Below are positions 52,522 to 61,210 of a DNA stretch of 64,000 bases, in pieces. The first letter of the stretch is position 1; every line of letters starts with the position of its first letter. The notes under the pieces are model-generated. The model was not told where the DNA came from and made no database searches. It saw only the letters and a program-made list of their open reading frames with translations. Position numbers and translations under genes: made by a program. This DNA comes from JAWKIJ01 sp041394325 (lineage in GTDB: Bacteria; Actinomycetota; Acidimicrobiia; Acidimicrobiales; Microtrichaceae): positions 1,550,001 through 1,614,000 of the forward strand of contig JAWKIJ010000001.1 of assembly GCA_041394325.1 (NCBI GenBank). The letters run 5' to 3'.

Positions 52522-55241
52522 TCACACGTGCCAGGGTGGCGGGGCCTCGGTGTCGATGCCGAGCGACGCGATCGCGTCCGAGACCGTCGACGCCTTGATC
52601 TCCCCGTCGGATGCCAGCGCGGCCAGCACCGTCGCCACGATCGCCGCGGCGTCGACCTCGAAGTAGCGTCGGAGCGCGGTGCGGTCGTCGGAATGGCCGA
52701 ACCCGTCGGTGCCCAGGGACGTCCATCGCCGCGGAACCCACCTCGACACCTGGTCGGGAACCGCCCGGAGGAAGTCGGTCACCGCGATGACCGGGCCGTC
52801 GGCATCGTCCAACAACGCCGTCACCCGGGGGACCCGTGGGGCCCGATCGGGGTGAAGCAGGTTCCAGCGTTCGGTCTCGAGCGCCTGTTCGCGCAGCGCC
52901 TTGTAGCTCGTCGCGGACCACAGGCTCGCCCGGACGCCGAAGTCACGGGCGAGGACCTCCGCCGCCTCGGTTGCCGGTTGCCACATCGGACCGGAGAACA
53001 GGATGGTCGCCTCGGGTCCGTCCCCTGCGGGGCGGGTGCGTGTCGGTACAACCCCTCGACGACCCCGGCGGCGACCGCGTCGACCGCGGCGACGTCGGTC
53101 GGATCGGCGGGTACGGCCGGCATGGGGTAGTTCTCGTTGTACAGGGTGAGGTAGTACGAGCAGTCCTCGTCACGCCCGTACATGGCCTCGATCCCGTGCC
53201 GGACGATCAGGGCCGTCTCGTACGCGAACGCCGGGTCGTAACAGCGCATGGACGGGACGGTCGACGCGAGGAGCTGGCTGTGTCCGTCCGTGTGCTGGAG
53301 GCCCTCTCCCGGCAGGGTGGTTCGGCCCGCCGTGGCGCCGAGGAGGAAGCCCCGTGCGCGGGCGTCCGACGCCGCCCAGATGAGGTCACCCACCCGCTGG
53401 AAGCCGAACATCGAATAGAAGGTGAAGAACGGGATCATCGGCACGCCCCGTGTGGCGTAGCTGGTGGCGGCGGCGGTCCACGATGCGGTGGAGCCGGCCT
53501 CGGTGATGCCCTCCTCGAGGATCTGGCCGTCGACGGCCTCGGCGTAGCTCAACAGCAGGTGGTGGTCGACCGGCTCGTACTTCTGGCCCTGTGACGCGTA
53601 GATGCCGAGTTCCCGGAAGAGCGCGTCCATCCCGAAGGTGCGGGCCTCGTCGGGCACGATCGGCACGACCCGTCGGCCGATGTTCGGGTCGCGGGTGAGG
53701 TTCCGCAGGAGCCTGGTGAAGGCGACGGTCGTCGACACCGGTTGGTTGCCCGAACCGCGTAGGAGTTCCACGAACGCGTCGTGTTCGGGCATCGCGAGGG
53801 GGCGGCGGACCGTCGTGGTCCGTCTGGGGAGCGACCCGCCGAGGGCTCGACGTCGCTCCAGGAGGTAGGTGATCTCGGGCGAGTCGGGAGCGGGTCGGAT
53901 GTAGGGCGGGTCGCCCCCTGCGAGGTCCCGATCGTCGATGAGATCGTCCAGATGCAGTCGGTCGCGCAACCCGAGCAGTTGTTCGGCGGTCATCTTCTTG
54001 ATCTGGTGGGTCGCGTTACGGCCTTCGACCTCGCTGCCAAGTGCCCACCCCTTGATGGTCTTCGCAAGGATCGCGGTGGGCCGGCCGGTGTCGTTGTGGG
54101 TCGCGAAGTGATACGCCGCGTACAGCTTCGGGTAGTCGTGGCCACCGCGGGGCAGCGCCTGGATCTGCTCGTCGGTGAGGTGCTCGACCATCTTTCGCAA
54201 CCGGGGGTCGGGTCCGAAGAAGTGCTCCCGCGCGTAGCTGCCGTCCTCGACCGCGTAGCGCTGGAACTCACCGTCGACGGTGGTGTTCATCTTGTCGAGA
54301 AGCACCCCGTCGACGTCACGTTCGATCAACTCGTCCCAGGCGGTACCCCAGATGACCTTGACGACGTTCCACCCGGCGCCCCGAAAGACGCCTTCGAGTT
54401 CCTGGATGATCTTTCCGTTTCCGCGGACCGGACCGTCGAGTCGCTGGAGGTTGCAGTTGACCACCCAGGTGAGGTTGTCGAGATGCTCCCGGCCGGCGAG
54501 GGCGATCGCTCCCAGCGTCTCGGGCTCGTCGCATTCGCCGTCGCCGACGAAGCACCAGATCCGTGACCCGTCGGTGTCGTCGATGCGGCGGTGATGCAAG
54601 TACCGGTTGAATCGGGCGTGGTAGATCGAGTTGATCGGGCCCAAACCCATCGACACGGTGGGAAACTCCCAGAACCCCGGCATCGACCGCGGATGCGGAT
54701 ACGAGGACAATCCGCCGCCGCCGATCTCGCGTCGGAACCGCTCGAGTTGGTCCTCCTCGAGTCGACCCTCCAGGAACGCTCGCGAATAGAGACCGGGGGC
54801 CGCGTGGCCCTGGATGTACAGGTGGTCTCCGGGGTTGCCGTCGTCCTTGCCTCTGAAGAAGTGGTGGAACCCGATGTCGTACAACGCCGCGGAACTCGCG
54901 AACGTGGAGAGGTGCCCGCCGATGCCGGCCGCCCGGTGGTTGGCGCGCACCACCATCGCGACCGCGTTCCAGCGGATCATCGCCCGGATGCGCTTCTCTA
55001 TCGCCTCGTCGCCGGGGAACCAGGGTTGGTCGGCGGGGGCGATCGAGTTGAGGTAGGGGGTGGTGACGACACCGGAGTTGTCGATGCCCAGTTCGGCGGC
55101 GCGTGCCTCGACGCGGCTCAACAGGAAGCTCGCCCTCGGCTTGCCGCGTGTGGCGGTGACGAGGTCGAGGGACTCGACCCACTCGGCGGTCTCGGCGGGG
55201 TCGATGTCGTGGATCTGTTGCGGGTGGAGCCCGTCGGTCAT
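52522..55241 (-). CDS. aceE: Pyruvate dehydrogenase E1, homodimeric (one frameshift)
   Basis: 906 aa after restoring one base at GGG 53014-53016, the usual AceE length. The TPP motif is GDGECDEPETLG through WVVNCN; HGLHPQQIHDIDPAETAEWVESLD-type opening and RKMVEHLTDEQI are family features. It decarboxylates pyruvate and acetylates the lipoyl arm of the E2 subunit. The C-terminal frame (MWQPATEAAEVLA to PPPWHV) is normal. AAGGGGTG precedes ATG 55241. The E2 and lpd genes lie about 4.5 kb downstream on the other strand. Confidence 0.93.
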
Positions 55242-55312
55242 GAGAGCACCCCTTGGGGCTGGGGAACCCTGCCGAGTCTACGGAGGCGTCCGGGGGCTCG
55301 GACCGCGACAGC

Positions 55313-55318
55313 TAGCGT
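55313..55318 (+). promoter_or_regulatory. Leaderless -10 box (TAGCGT)
   Basis: TAGCGT is followed by 8 nt and GTG 55327 (rnhA). Confidence 0.5.
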
Positions 55319-55326
55319 CGCCGACC

Positions 55327-55770
55327 GTGTCCGAGCATCCCACCCGTCGCGTCGTCTACACGGACGGCGCGTGCCGTGGGAACCCCGGACCGGGTGGATG
55401 GGCGTGGGCGCTCGACAGGCAGCGATGGGCGCACGGGCACGATCCCGATACGACCAATCAGCGCATGGAGATCGTCGCGGCGTACGAGGCGGTGAGGGCG
55501 TTGGAGGGGCCGATCGAGGTCCGGAGCGATTCGACCTATGTGGTCAAGTGCTTCAACGATCGCTGGTACCGCGGCTGGCGGAGCCGGGGCTGGAAGAACT
55601 CCAAACGTGAACCGGTCGCCAACCGGGACCTGTGGGAACCCTTCATCGACCTGGTGTTGCGCCGCGGCGACGTGACGTTCTCGTGGGTGAAGGGCCATTC
55701 GACCGACCGGATGAACCAGTTCGTCGACGAGCTCGCGGTCGAGGCCGCGTTGCGACCGCCCCGGCACTGA
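55327..55770 (+). CDS. rnhA: Ribonuclease HI
   Basis: 147 aa from GTG 55327. The catalytic acids are in YTDGACRGNPG (Asp), QRMEIVAA (Glu), RSDSTYVVK (Asp) and NQFVDELA (Asp). It cuts the RNA strand of RNA-DNA hybrids. A 9-bp GC-rich hairpin covers its stop codon. Confidence 0.93.
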   Translation: MSEHPTRRVVYTDGACRGNPGPGGWAWALDRQRWAHGHDPDTTNQRMEIVAAYEAVRALEGPIEVRSDSTYVVKCFNDRWYRGWRSRGWKNSKREPVANRDLWEPFIDLVLRRGDVTFSWVKGHSTDRMNQFVDELAVEAALRPPRH

Positions 55771-55779
55771 CCGGGGCGG
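55756..55779. terminator. Hairpin across the rnhA stop codon
   Basis: CCGCCCCGG (55756-55764) pairs perfectly with CCGGGGCGG (55771-55779); the 6-nt loop CACTGA holds the stop. A second small hairpin (GCACCG/CGGTGC) follows at 55793-55811. Both lie between convergent genes. Confidence 0.55.
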
Positions 55780-55830
55780 CGGTCGCTCGCCCGCACCGGT
55801 GACTGCGGTGCCCCCCGGGTCGGGCCGGGT

Positions 55831-56163
55831 CTATCGCCCGTAGTAGATGCGCAGCTCGGCGTAGGCGCCGTTGATCCGCTTCGATTCGAGGACCGCCGCT
55901 TCGACCTGGTCGCTCGGATGACCGACGAGCCGGTCGGGATGGTGGAGCTTCGCGAGGCGCCGGTGTGCCGCCACGATCTCCTCTCATTCCTGGTCGGGCG
56001 TCACGCCGAGAATGTCGAACGCGGCGCTGTAGACGTCGCCCGCCTCATCCGGTTCGTCGAACAGCGATTCGGTCGAGAAGTACTCGTCGAATCCCGAGCG
56101 GGGTTCGTCCGTGACCAGGTGTTCACCGTTCGAGCGGAGGAATGCCGAGGGGACGAAGTCGAC
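55831..56163 (-). pseudogene. J-domain protein interrupted by an in-frame TGA
   Basis: Read on the minus strand, VDFVPSAFLRSNGEHLV, then SGFDEYFSTESLFDE and DVYSAAFDILGVTPDQE, runs to TGA at 55986-55984 and continues in the same frame as EEIVAAHRRLAKLHHPDRL through INGAYAELRIYYGR to TAG 55831. HPD and the surrounding helices are a DnaJ J-domain. The TGA stands where Trp (TGG) would fit. No start codon is obvious upstream, and 56164-56440 holds no gene that I can support. Either one wrong base or a broken gene. Confidence 0.6.
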
Positions 56164-56426
56164 CGACGGCCCCGTCGCGTTGCGGACTCCCCGAGACGGG
56201 GTAGCCGCACCGCGCCACCGGGAAAGTTCCGCTCCCGCTGCTGGGCTTCCATGGGTGTTGGGTCGAGGCCGGATCCCGCCGTCATGGGGGTTGTATCGGC
56301 AGTCCCGTCGGCCACTTCAACAATTGGTGGGCGTTGGGTCGCTCCTGCGGGCGTGTCGGCAGCCCCGAACGGCGGGCTCGTGTCGAGGCGCCGTGCCCGG
56401 GTGTGAACGCGGGGTCGGCGTTGCCC

Positions 56427-56432
56427 TATCGT
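56427..56432 (+). promoter_or_regulatory. Leaderless -10 box (TATCGT)
   Basis: TATCGT is followed by 8 nt and ATG 56441. Confidence 0.5.
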
Positions 56433-56440
56433 CGGGCGCC

Positions 56441-57217
56441 ATGGAGATCACTGGAGCATCAGCCGTCGTCACCGGCGGAGCATCGGGACTGGGTGAAGCC
56501 ACCTGTCGCCTGCTCGCCGCCAAGGGCATGAAGGTCGTCGTCATGGACCTCGACCGCCAACAGGAAAAGGGCGACGCGCTCGCCAAGGAGATCGGTGGCC
56601 TGTTCGCTGCGGCGGACGTCACCGACACCGGCCAGGTCCAGGCGGGGATCGACGCCGCGGTCGAGATGGGTCCGTTGAAGGCCCTCGTCAACTGCGCCGG
56701 GATCGGTTGGGCCACGCGCACGATCGGCAAGAACGGCGAGCCGCACGACCTCGAGGTCTTCAAGAAGGTCATCGACATCAACCTCGTCGGCACCTTCAAC
56801 TGCATTCGCCTCGCCGCGTCGGCGATGAACTCCAACGAGGGCGACGCCGACGGTGCCAAGGGTGCGATCGTCAACACCGCGTCGGTCGCCGCGTACGACG
56901 GCCAGATCGGCCAGGCCGCCTACTCGGCCTCCAAGGGCGGGGTCGTCGGGATGACCCTCACGATCGCCCGCGACCTCGCGGCGGCCGGCATTCGGGTCAA
57001 CACCATCGCCCCCGGGCTGATCGACACCCCGATCTACGGTGAGGGCGAGGCATCGGAGGCGTTCAAGGCGGCGCTCGGTCAGTCGGTGCTGTTCCCTCAT
57101 CGCCTCGGTGTCGCCGACGAGTATGCGTCCCTGGCGCTCGAGCTCATCACCAACAGCTACATGAACGCCCAGGACATCCGAATCGACGGCGGGATCCGGA
57201 TGCCCCCCAAGTCCTGA
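56441..57217 (+). CDS. SDR oxidoreductase, 3-hydroxyacyl-CoA dehydrogenase type-2-like
   Basis: 258 aa. VVTGGASGLGEAT (NAD-binding GxxxGxG), NCAGIG, NTASVAAYDG and YSASKGG (catalytic Tyr and Lys) are intact. KNGEPHDLEVFKKVIDINLVGTFN is typical of the HSD17B10-like group, which oxidises 3-hydroxyacyl-CoA in beta-oxidation of branched or steroid side chains. It is leaderless by the same signature. Confidence 0.85.
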   Translation: MEITGASAVVTGGASGLGEATCRLLAAKGMKVVVMDLDRQQEKGDALAKEIGGLFAAADVTDTGQVQAGIDAAVEMGPLKALVNCAGIGWATRTIGKNGEPHDLEVFKKVIDINLVGTFNCIRLAASAMNSNEGDADGAKGAIVNTASVAAYDGQIGQAAYSASKGGVVGMTLTIARDLAAAGIRVNTIAPGLIDTPIYGEGEASEAFKAALGQSVLFPHRLGVADEYASLALELITNSYMNAQDIRIDGGIRMPPKS

Positions 57218-57224
57218 GCAGCGG

Positions 57225-57268
57225 TCGGTCTCCGGGGTCGACGGCGAGCGGTCGGCCCCGGAGACCGA
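57225..57268. terminator. Bidirectional terminator hairpin
   Basis: TCGGTCTCCGGGG (57225-57237) and CCCCGGAGACCGA (57256-57268) are a perfect 13-bp inverted repeat with an 18-nt loop, between convergent SDR and HAD genes. There is no T-tract, as is usual in high-G+C actinobacteria. Confidence 0.75.
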
Positions 57269-57302
57269 TGCGTCCCGACCGGCTCCGGAGGGCCGATTCC
57301 GA

Positions 57303-57989
57303 TCAGGCCCGGCGGGAGCGCCGACCCACCCAACGGGGGTGGTCCGCCATGGCGAGCAGTTCGCTGTCACCGTCGCTGTCGCCGTACGCCCACAGCTCGA
57401 CTGACGTGCCCGCAGGAGTGGTCTCGTCGAGCCATGCACGGAGGCGTACCGCCTTCTCGCCCTTGCGGACGTTGGTACCCACCAGGGTGCCCGTGAGCCG
57501 ACCGTCCGAACCCTCCTCCATCGTGACGCAGATCAGGTGGTCGATCCCGAGATCGGCCGCGATCGGCCGGAGGTAGAAGTCGATCGACGCGCTGACGATC
57601 ACCAGGTCCGCTCCATCCGCCCGGCGTTGTTCGATCGCGTCCAGGGTGTCTCGTCGGAACAGTCGCGGGAGGTCGGCCGCGTAGCGGCGTCCGTGTTCGC
57701 GCATCTCCTCGGCGACGCGGCCGCGCAGCAGCGACCGCAGGACCACCTCCTTGGCGGTGTCACGATGCCGGGGCGAGCGCAGCCCCGCCACGAGGCGTGG
57801 TGACGCGCCGATGACCGCCGCCGCGAGGCGGGCCGGTCCCGCGGCTCGGTACAGGAACGGTACGAGGGTGTCGCGTCTGGTGATCGTGCCGTCGAAGTCG
57901 AACACGGCCACCTTCCGGACCGGTCCGGAGACGTCGAGGTCCTCTGAAGAGGGCGCCGGGGTGTCGTGTTCCGGTTCGCCGGAGTTCAC
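57303..57989 (-). CDS. HAD-IB family phosphatase (SerB-like)
   Basis: 228 aa from GTG 57989, overlapping the upstream SRPBCC stop as GTGA. VAVFDFDGTITRRDTLVPF is HAD motif I; VIVSASIDFYLRP, motif II; NVRKGEKAVRL (Lys) and AYGDSDGDSELL, motifs III and IV. The HAD-IB group includes phosphoserine phosphatases and lipid phosphatases; the substrate here is unknown. Confidence 0.85.
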   Translation of the reverse strand: MNSGEPEHDTPAPSSEDLDVSGPVRKVAVFDFDGTITRRDTLVPFLYRAAGPARLAAAVIGASPRLVAGLRSPRHRDTAKEVVLRSLLRGRVAEEMREHGRRYAADLPRLFRRDTLDAIEQRRADGADLVIVSASIDFYLRPIAADLGIDHLICVTMEEGSDGRLTGTLVGTNVRKGEKAVRLRAWLDETTPAGTSVELWAYGDSDGDSELLAMADHPRWVGRRSRRA

Positions 57990-58504
57990 AAACCCGAGCC
58001 TCGGTTCACCACGAACGCGTCGAGGCGCTCGAGTGTGCGCCGCATCGAGGCGGGATGGCGACGGGGGTAGCCGACCAACTCGATGACCTTCGGGGCGATG
58101 GCCGTCGACCAGTCGAACGTCTCGGTGACCCGCGTTCGCGGTGCGCCGTCGACATCGTCGAGTGGTTCGAGTTCGTAGCGCCAGCGGTGCTTCCCGAAAT
58201 GTGCCCACGCGATACGGCGATCCTGGTCGAACTCGACCACGGTGTTGGCGATCACGTACGGGATGCCGTACTGCATGCGCATCCCGAATCGGGAGCCCAT
58301 TGCCAGCCGCTCGACGCGCCCGGCCGCCTTCCGCACCGTTCCGGATCCGTCGATCACCGGGTGCAACGACGCGTCGGACAGCACCGCGAAGATCTCGCTG
58401 GGCGATGCCGCGATCACTCGGCGTACCGACACCGTCCGGTCGCCGAGGATCGTCGCCTCGGGGTCGGTGATCTCGGATTCGGGGGTGACGTCGCCGTCGG
58501 CCAT
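57986..58504 (-). CDS. SRPBCC (START-like) protein
   Basis: 172 aa from ATG 58504, chosen over ATG 58510 because AAGGGA gives a better spacing. VSVRRVIAASPSEIFAVLSDASLHPVIDGSG opens an SRPBCC fold, which encloses a hydrophobic ligand cavity. WSTAIAPKVIELVGYPRRH ends it. Ligand unknown. It is coupled to the HAD gene. Confidence 0.75.
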   Translation of the reverse strand: MADGDVTPESEITDPEATILGDRTVSVRRVIAASPSEIFAVLSDASLHPVIDGSGTVRKAAGRVERLAMGSRFGMRMQYGIPYVIANTVVEFDQDRRIAWAHFGKHRWRYELEPLDDVDGAPRTRVTETFDWSTAIAPKVIELVGYPRRHPASMRRTLERLDAFVVNRGSGL

Positions 58505-58535
58505 GGGCATGTCCCTTCGAGGTGGTGGGTGGACG

Positions 58536-59294
58536 TCAGCGGTTGGAGGCGAGGCGCCACAGCGGGTGGGGAAGGTGCCGCAGGACCGTGAACACCCAGC
58601 GGAGCATGGGCGGCGACCATACGATGCGCGCGCCCGAGTCGAGGCCGCTCACGATGTCGGCGGCGACCTTGTCGGGGGTGGTGGGGAACGGCGCCGGATC
58701 CAGCCCCTCGGTCATCGACGTGTGCACGAAGCCGGGGCGTACGATCATGACGTCGACGCCGGTTCCCGCGAGGCGGTCGCCGAGGCCTTGTGCGAAGCCG
58801 TCGAGTCCGGCCTTGGTCGCGCCGTACACCGCGTTGTCCTTGCGGACGCGTTCACCTGCGACCGAGCTCAGCACGACGATCGTGCCGTGTCCCTGACGCT
58901 TCATCGCCGCGGCGGTGGCGGTCAGCGCCGAGATCTGCCCGGCCAGGTTGACGGTGACGAGGTTGGCCGCGGCGACGGGGTCGTCGTCGAAGCGGTCCTG
59001 GTTGCCGAGCTGACCGAACGCAGAGATGGCGACGTCGATGTCGCCACCCGCGAAGATCGAGTCGATCGCCTTCTCGTGGCTCGCCGGATCGGCGCCGTCG
59101 AAGGTCACCACCTCGACGGACAGGCCCTCGGCCTCGTGGCGGGCGACCAGTTCGGTCACCTTCGACGGATCGCGAACGGCGAGGACGACCCGGCGGAGGC
59201 GCCGCGACGCCAGCCGGGTGACGGTCTCGTTGGCGATATCGGACCCACCGCCCAACACGAGCAGCGAATCGAGGTTGCCGACGGCGTCACGCAT
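58536..59294 (-). CDS. SDR reductase, DprE2-like
   Basis: 252 aa from ATG 59294. SLLVLGGGSDIANETVTRLA (NAD-binding), VVLSSVAGERVRKDNAVYGATKAGLDGF (Ser, Tyr and Lys; I quote VYGATKAG) and VDVMIVRPGFVHTSMTEG are close to DprE2, which reduces the 2-keto sugar formed by DprE1 in decaprenyl-phosphoryl-arabinose synthesis. No dprE1 is in the window, so a different sugar or lipid substrate is possible. It is followed by the SRPBCC-HAD operon. Confidence 0.75.
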   Translation of the reverse strand: MRDAVGNLDSLLVLGGGSDIANETVTRLASRRLRRVVLAVRDPSKVTELVARHEAEGLSVEVVTFDGADPASHEKAIDSIFAGGDIDVAISAFGQLGNQDRFDDDPVAAANLVTVNLAGQISALTATAAAMKRQGHGTIVVLSSVAGERVRKDNAVYGATKAGLDGFAQGLGDRLAGTGVDVMIVRPGFVHTSMTEGLDPAPFPTTPDKVAADIVSGLDSGARIVWSPPMLRWVFTVLRHLPHPLWRLASNR

Positions 59295-59358
59295 GGTGGG
59301 GGTTCCTTCGGTGTTCGAGGGGACTCGGGTCCGTTCGTCGGGGACCGCCTCCGCACCG

Positions 59359-59364
59359 TAGTCT
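59359..59364 (+). promoter_or_regulatory. Leaderless -10 box (TAGTCT)
   Basis: TAGTCT is followed by 7 nt and GTG 59372. Confidence 0.4.
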
Positions 59365-59371
59365 CCGGCCC

Positions 59372-59508
59372 GTGAGCGCACGACGGGCGACCGGGTCGTT
59401 GGCCGGGAGGACGGGGCGTTGAGCACGCGACTGCTCATCGGTCTCGCGGTCGTGTGCGCCGTGCTGATCCTCGCGGCGGCGGTCGTGCAGTTCACGATGT
59501 CACGCTGA
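59372..59508 (+). CDS. Possible 45-aa single-helix membrane protein (frameshifted)
   Basis: GTG 59372 (VSARRATGSLAGRTG) runs 16 codons to TGA in one frame. If one G is missing in the GGGG near 59413, the reading continues ALSTRLLIGLAVVCAVLILAAAVVQF to TGA 59508, a small membrane protein. The leaderless promoter signature supports it; the protein is too short for homology by eye. Confidence 0.35.
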
Positions 59509-59667
59509 CCCGCCACCGCCGGTGGCATCGGTAGGATCGGCCTCGCTCCGGCGATCGTGACGGCTCTGGACGGCGTGCCGACACCACGGGTCCTGCGCGC
59601 CCCCGAACGACGCGGTCAGGACCGTCCCGGTGCGATCATCCCCCCGCCTACTCCACAAAGGACGATC

Positions 59668-61077
59668 GTGGACCTCAACAACCCCACCCCGTACGACGTC
59701 GTGATCATCGGCGGGGGACCGGGCGGCTATGCCGCCGCGTTGTACGGGGCGAGCGCCGGCCTGAGGGTCGCGCTCGTCGAGAAGGACAAGGTCGGCGGGA
59801 CGTGTCTCCACCGCGGGTGCATCCCCGCGAAGGAACTCCTCGAGTCGGCTGCGGTGAGGCGCACCTTCGACCACGCGGCAGACTTCGGTATCAACGCACC
59901 CGAGCCCACCGTCGACTGGGGGGTGACGGTGGACCGCAAGCGGCGGGTGGTGGACCAGCTGTTCGGTGGGCTGAGCCAACTGTTGAAGGGTCGCAAGGTC
60001 GACGTGTTCGCGGGGCGTGGCACGCTCGGCCCCGACCATCAGGTGCATGTCGCCGGCAACGACGGTACCGAGACGATGCTGGTGGGCGATGCGGTCATCC
60101 TGGCGACGGGCTCGGTGCCGCGCACCATCCCCGGCTTCGATCCCGACGGCGTGCACGTCTTCACCAGCGACGAGTTCCTCGACCTGCGCACTCTGCCCGC
60201 CAGGGCCGCGGTGATCGGTGGAGGGGCGATCGGCTGTGAGTTCGCCTCGACCCTCGCCGACATGGGTTCCGAGGTGACGATCCTCGAAGGGCTCGACAAG
60301 ATCCTTCCGGGCTGCGACAAGGACGTGGCCAACGTCGTCGAGCGCGCCTTCAAGAAGAAGGGCATCTCCATCCGTACCGGCGTGAAGGTGACGGGTCACG
60401 AGCCGGCCCCGGCGGGAGTGTCGGTGACCTTCGCCGAAGGCGATCCACTCGAGGTCGACGTGGTGGTCGTGTCGGTCGGCAGGGCACCGGTCACGGGAGG
60501 AGTGACGGCGCGGGGGCTCGGGGTGACGGTCACCGAGCGTGGCTTCTTCGACGTCGACGACCACTGCCGCACCGGCGAGCCCGGCGTGTGGGCGATCGGC
60601 GACTGCATCGCGACCCCCCAACTCGCCCACGTGGGGTTCATCGAGGGAATCAACGCGATCAAGGACGTCCTCGACGAGCACCCGACGCCGGTCGACTACG
60701 GCAAGGTCCCGTGGGCGATCTACTGCCAACCCGAGGTCGCGTTCGTGGGTTACGGCGAGGCCGACGCGAAGGCCGCCGGTTTCGACGTCGTGACCGACAA
60801 GCACCGATTCGTCGGGAACAGTCGGGCGGTGATCCTGGGCGAGACCGACGGGATGGTGAAGGTGATAGCCGAGAAGGGACCCGACGGTCGTGCAGGCCGC
60901 CTGCTCGGTGTGCACATGGTGGGCCCCTGGGCGACCGAACAGCTCGGCCAGGGGTATCTCGCCGTCAATTGGGATGCCACCGTCGACGAGGTCGCGTCGC
61001 TCATCCAGCCGCATCCGACGCTCAGCGAGCTGTTCGGTGAGACCATGCTCGCCCTCACCGGTCGTTCCCTCCACTGA
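59668..61077 (+). CDS. lpd: Dihydrolipoyl dehydrogenase
   Basis: 469 aa from GTG 59668 (AAAGGA ribosome-binding site). The FAD motif VIIGGGPGGYAAAL, redox disulfide GGTCLHRGCIP, the NAD motif AVIGGGAIGCEFAST and the dimer-interface HPTLSELFGE are complete. It reoxidises lipoyl arms of 2-oxo-acid dehydrogenases. It is followed after 133 nt by the E2 gene. Confidence 0.94.
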   Translation: MDLNNPTPYDVVIIGGGPGGYAAALYGASAGLRVALVEKDKVGGTCLHRGCIPAKELLESAAVRRTFDHAADFGINAPEPTVDWGVTVDRKRRVVDQLFGGLSQLLKGRKVDVFAGRGTLGPDHQVHVAGNDGTETMLVGDAVILATGSVPRTIPGFDPDGVHVFTSDEFLDLRTLPARAAVIGGGAIGCEFASTLADMGSEVTILEGLDKILPGCDKDVANVVERAFKKKGISIRTGVKVTGHEPAPAGVSVTFAEGDPLEVDVVVVSVGRAPVTGGVTARGLGVTVTERGFFDVDDHCRTGEPGVWAIGDCIATPQLAHVGFIEGINAIKDVLDEHPTPVDYGKVPWAIYCQPEVAFVGYGEADAKAAGFDVVTDKHRFVGNSRAVILGETDGMVKVIAEKGPDGRAGRLLGVHMVGPWATEQLGQGYLAVNWDATVDEVASLIQPHPTLSELFGETMLALTGRSLH

Positions 61078-61160
61078 ACCTGTCCGTCGGCGGTCCCGGC
61101 GGCTCCCCCCGGCGCCTCCCGGCGTGGGTCGGCACCGCGGGAAGGCGCTCGGCGCGCCGC

Positions 61161-61166
61161 TAGCGT
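61161..61166 (+). promoter_or_regulatory. -10 box (TAGCGT) with leader and ribosome-binding site
   Basis: TAGCGT at 61161-61166 lies about 45 nt ahead of ATG 61211; GGAAGGGACC at 61196-61205 is the ribosome-binding site. A leadered contrast to the many leaderless genes here. Confidence 0.5.
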
Positions 61167-61210
61167 GAAGGGCGGAACGCGCGCCCATCGCGATCGGAAG
61201 GGACCAACCA

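Noticed and set aside
55984..55986. Selenocysteine insertion at the J-domain TGA
   Set aside because: J-domains have no redox residue there, and no SECIS-like hairpin follows directly.
56164..56440. Extension of the J-domain frame or a separate gene in this gap
   Set aside because: The frame is open back to about 56330 but has no start codon and unconvincing composition; only the SDR promoter is supported.
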